A stretch of DNA of 21,403 nt from positions 1 through 21,403 of IMG/VR virus record IMGVR_UViG_3300046369_000293, one strand, 5' to 3'. This stretch comes from a virus. A program made the translations under genes and the position numbers. The notes below the pieces were generated by a model, which made no database searches, was not told the DNA's origin, and was given only the letters and a program-made list of their open reading frames with translations. Numbering within the stretch: the stretch's first letter is position 1; each line of letters opens with the position of its first letter. Positions 21,041-21,403 of the stretch are shown in pieces.

Positions 21041-21153
21041 CTTAGTAACATACTCTTAGTAACATAGAGTAACAACTATATACTAGCTACTCTTAGAGTA
21101 ACTTCTTAGCTAAGAGTAGCAATTCTTAGAGTACATAGAGTATTCTTAGAGTA
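21041..21153. repeat. Cluster of TACTCT-type short repeats (candidate origin or operator)
   Basis: On the minus strand, six units start TACTCT (tops at 21153, 21142, 21133, 21118, 21100 and 21071) and two more start TACTAAG (21061 and 21047). They include a 20-bp tandem pair (21122-21161), a 14-bp tandem pair (21041-21068), a 12-bp palindrome TCTTAGCTAAGA (21104-21115) and a 13-base inverted repeat TACTCT-T-AGAGTA (21088-21100). It lies in a gene-free stretch (20992-21258) between a late membrane gene and the first early gene. Irregular 9-29-base spacing fits an iteron-type origin or operator array. Confidence 0.7.
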
Positions 21154-21173
21154 TCTAGTTAATATTTAAAATA

Positions 21174-21190
21174 AGGCTTTCTAAGAGCCT
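21174..21190. terminator. Weak hairpin after the holin-like gene
   Basis: AGGCT (21174-21178) and AGCCT (21186-21190) form a 5-bp stem, with TATTTT following on the minus strand. It might end the late transcript before the repeat cluster. The stem is short, so this is tentative. Confidence 0.35.
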
Positions 21191-21258
21191 AAAAAGTTGC
21201 AAGGTATATACTTACACCACAAACGACTAAAAGTTCCTCTATGATGCCTTAAAATGGC

Positions 21259-21402
21259 TTAGGTGTCCTTATTGTCCTTTATAGCAGATCCAAAATAATA
21301 GCCAAAGATACTAAGTGCTACCCCTTCTACTATTCCTAGCAAGTGTATAAATATCTCTTTGTTAGATGCAGGAACTTCTGTAGTCACTACTGTATAAACT
21401 AG
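21259..21402 (-). CDS. C-terminal end of a holin-like membrane protein (47 aa visible)
   Basis: The frame enters from the right edge and ends with TAA at 21259-21261. The visible part reads LVYTVVTTEVPASNKEIFIH, then a transmembrane helix LLGIVEGVALSIFGYYFGSA and the tail IKDNKDT. The pattern of a hydrophobic segment, P-x-x-NKE, then a span ending YYFGS, is like small phage holin-type proteins of Bacteroidetes phages, which make membrane holes for lysis. The N-terminus is outside the window, unless the ends join (see findings). Confidence 0.65.
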   Translation of the reverse strand, partial: LVYTVVTTEVPASNKEIFIHLLGIVEGVALSIFGYYFGSAIKDNKDT

Positions 21403-21403
21403 A

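Noticed and set aside
21041-21153. Could the repeats be a CRISPR array
   Set aside because: Repeat units are only about 6-14 bases, spacing is irregular (9-29 bases), and the inter-repeat sequence is too short for spacers.
1-21403. tRNA genes, rRNA, integrase, insertion sequences, repressor, endolysin, portal or major capsid genes
   Set aside because: No recognisable sequence or motif for any of these was found on either strand.

Overview
The window is a densely packed block of a tailed double-stranded DNA phage (siphovirus-like) or prophage of a Bacteroidetes host, most likely Flavobacteriia. The evidence is the AT-rich sequence, AT-rich leaders in place of Shine-Dalgarno sites, Bacteroidetes-type promoters (TTG, 18-19 bp, TATATTTG), and protein families typical of such phages. 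All supported genes lie on the minus strand, so the map reads from right to left. Stops of all three kinds (TAA, TAG, TGA) are used, and neighbouring genes commonly overlap as ATGA, TAATG or by 8-22 bases.

Right to left: the 3' end of a holin-like membrane protein (21259-21402); a gene-free segment with a cluster of short TACTCT-type repeats (21041-21153) that could be an origin or operator; an 82-aa protein and a NinG/Rap-like protein; a terminator and promoter (20252-20311); a small operon with an OB-fold-like protein and an SSB-like protein ending in an SSB-type tip; a second terminator (19303-19325). Then come a RecA/DnaB-fold ATPase, tiny membrane proteins, an ECF-like sigma factor, a PD-(D/E)XK-like nuclease, a promoter (16674-16703), a RecE-like exonuclease, a ParB-like protein, a C5 cytosine methyltransferase, a protein with a DnaA domain IV fold, and the small and large terminase subunits.

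After a promoter (11702-11732), three small genes end at a strong terminator (10937-10963). Next is the late structural block. It starts with a tail-assembly chaperone whose second reading frame is reached by a -1 frameshift on a nine-T run. It continues with tail-terminator-like, HK97-gp10-like and tail-structural proteins, a 1332-aa baseplate/fibre protein with three FN3-like repeats, a 50-aa protein and the tape measure protein. An XkdF-type prohead protease and probable head-associated genes follow. The head module thus lies downstream of the tail module, and neither a portal nor a major capsid protein is present, so the genome probably continues beyond the window.

The two most interesting points are the frameshift and a motif, CGTTATAT-N4-ATG. 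The motif occurs at exactly the same spacing before three late genes (ATGs at 10899, 2459 and 46). Two of the three also share AAAATGCAAA exactly 15 bp further upstream. This looks like a phage-specific, possibly leaderless late promoter, and the phage's own ECF-like sigma factor is a natural candidate to read it.
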